The translations under genes were made by a program, and so were the position numbers. Of a stretch of DNA of 6,966 bases, positions 5,801 to 6,966 are shown in pieces; positions within the stretch are counted from its first letter, which is position 1, and every line of letters starts with the position of its first letter. The stretch lies in NCBI GenBank assembly GCA_016218275.1, contig JACREK010000084.1:1-6966 (forward strand). Direction: 5' to 3'. This stretch comes from Candidatus Gottesmanbacteria bacterium (GTDB lineage: Bacteria; Patescibacteriota; Microgenomatia; 2-02-FULL-39-11). The notes beneath the pieces are model-generated. The model saw nothing but the letters and a program-made list of their open reading frames with translations, did not search any database and had not been told where the DNA came from.

Positions 5801-6966
5801 TGAATAAGAGTGGATATCAATCCTTTATTTCGCACATAAAAACCACCCTTGCGCCTTTTAAGGCTTTTATTAAACGGCGTGCTCAAGGACATTTACCATA
5901 TGATTACCTAGTCCCAGCCGGTCCCTATCAGGAACAATGGGATTGGGATGCTTTCTTCATGGGGGTTGCTTTAGCTGCTGATATTTCTGCTGAATCCATT
6001 TATCTTCGCAATTGGACTTTAAATTTTATCCATAATGCCAAACAAAACGGAAAAGTGGCAGGCTGTCTGACCGCAAAAGGTTTTGATGAAAGATTAAACC
6101 ACATGAAGCCTCTTCTTGCCCAGGGAGCATACCTGGCGGGAAAATTTTTGAAAGACTACAGGTGGCTTAAGCCGTACTATACCAAACTTAAGAAAATTGT
6201 CCTTTATAGAGAAAAACACCTCTGGAATAAAAAATATGACTTGGGAGTCTGGTTTGACAGTATGGAGTCAGGAGCTGATAACAATATCGCTGCGCTCGAT
6301 TATCCCAAAAAAACTGCTGTTGCTACCGATCTTAACACTTTTATTTATAGGGAATATAAGGCTTTAAGTTTACTCGCCCAAATTTTAGGCAGAAAAAAGG
6401 ATGTGAAGTTTTTCCAAAAAAGAGCAGAGATATTAAAGAAAAATATCAATAAATATCTGTGGAATAAAGAAGATGAAATTTATTACAACATCTATGCCAA
6501 AACAGGAGAACATATAAAAAGAGTTTCCTATAACTCATTCATCCCTCTTTGGGGGGAAATAGCCACACCGCAACAAGGTAAAGCTACTATAAAAAGGTAT
6601 CTTGTTTCGCCCAAATATATGTGGTCTGAATACGGCATCAGAACGCTTGCCAAAAATGACCCGGATTACAACAATGCTAACATTATCAAACCCTACTCCA
6701 ACTGGCAGGGTCCGGTGTGGCCAATTGCAAATTATATGTATATGCAAGGACTTTTAAATTATGGATTCCAGAAAGAGGCAATCGAGCTTGCTAGAAAAAT
6801 CTCCCGTTTGGTTATTAACGATATTAAAACTTCCGGCGGCATGCACGAAAACTACGATGCGGAAACTGGAAAACCTCTGGCTGCCCCTAATTTTGTTTCC
6901 TGGAATCTTCTTGTAGGAAATATGCTCGAAGAGGCAAAAAATAACAAAAATCCTTTCGTTATTTAA
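5797..6966 (+). CDS. GH63/trehalase-like (alpha/alpha)6-barrel glycosidase, 389 aa
   Basis: This looks like an inverting glycoside hydrolase of the clan that includes trehalases (GH37) and GH63 enzymes such as mannosylglycerate and glucosylglycerate hydrolases. GPYQEQWDWDAFF (42-54) corresponds to the trehalase signature with ExxxWD; MESGADNN (156-163) carries the likely general acid D161; YSNWQGPVWP (300-308 region) is the second signature with W303, Q304 and W308; and MHENYD (349-354) carries the likely general base E351. No signal peptide or membrane segment is seen, so it should act on an intracellular sugar. The size is slightly under that of known small GH63 enzymes. It overlaps gene 4 by four bases (ATGA); a second ATG at 5800 is also possible. 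The overlap predicts translational coupling. The TAA stop falls exactly at the end of the window. Substrate (trehalose, glycosylglycerate or another alpha-glycoside) is not determinable from sequence. Confidence 0.88.
   Translation: MMNKSGYQSFISHIKTTLAPFKAFIKRRAQGHLPYDYLVPAGPYQEQWDWDAFFMGVALAADISAESIYLRNWTLNFIHNAKQNGKVAGCLTAKGFDERLNHMKPLLAQGAYLAGKFLKDYRWLKPYYTKLKKIVLYREKHLWNKKYDLGVWFDSMESGADNNIAALDYPKKTAVATDLNTFIYREYKALSLLAQILGRKKDVKFFQKRAEILKKNINKYLWNKEDEIYYNIYAKTGEHIKRVSYNSFIPLWGEIATPQQGKATIKRYLVSPKYMWSEYGIRTLAKNDPDYNNANIIKPYSNWQGPVWPIANYMYMQGLLNYGFQKEAIELARKISRLVINDIKTSGGMHENYDAETGKPLAAPNFVSWNLLVGNMLEEAKNNKNPFVI

Noticed and set aside
5798..5803. Possible UGA recoding (UGA as glycine) as in some CPR lineages
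   Set aside because: TGA TGA ends gene 4 exactly where the next gene begins with an ATGA overlap, and no in-frame TGA interrupts conserved domains, so standard termination is the simpler reading.

Overview
The window is an AT-rich stretch with five complete plus-strand genes packed head to tail from about position 289 to the last base, preceded by a 288-base non-coding region. None of the five starts has a well-placed Shine-Dalgarno sequence, spacing is tight (27, 7, 48 and -4 bases), and the first and fourth proteins are divergent members of their families. Taken together this suggests a small-genome uncultivated bacterium, most plausibly Patescibacteria/CPR. That is an inference from style; there is no marker gene to prove it. 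One gene ends in TGA (tandem TGA TGA), so the CPR lineages that read UGA as glycine are unlikely.

Layout. Positions 1-80 hold a GC-richer palindromic element that looks like a dispersed intergenic repeat. Positions 104-133 hold a promoter-like sequence (TTGACA plus an extended -10). It is followed by an AT-rich leader with a long-range inverted repeat (148-156 with 205-213) and a terminator-like hairpin with a T tract (233-262), which together look like an attenuator or a small RNA. Then come: (1) a 767-residue fusion of a divergent phosphoribosyltransferase (PRTase)-like domain and a C-terminal HAD phosphatase domain; (2) an inosine-uridine-type nucleoside hydrolase; (3) ribokinase; (4) a long, divergent ribose-phosphate pyrophosphokinase (PRPP synthetase); (5) a GH63/trehalase-like glycosidase overlapping gene 4 by ATGA.

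How they fit. Genes 2, 3 and 4 form a consecutive route: nucleoside to free base plus ribose, ribose to ribose-5-phosphate, ribose-5-phosphate to PRPP. Gene 1 carries a fold that usually consumes PRPP, fused to a phosphatase, so the cluster could either rebuild nucleotides from scavenged nucleosides or make a dephosphorylated, ribosylated (nucleoside-like) product. The glycosidase is the odd member: its coupling to the PRPP synthetase suggests that sugar release is part of the same programme, but its substrate cannot be read from sequence. No mobile element, CRISPR array, tRNA or rRNA was seen.
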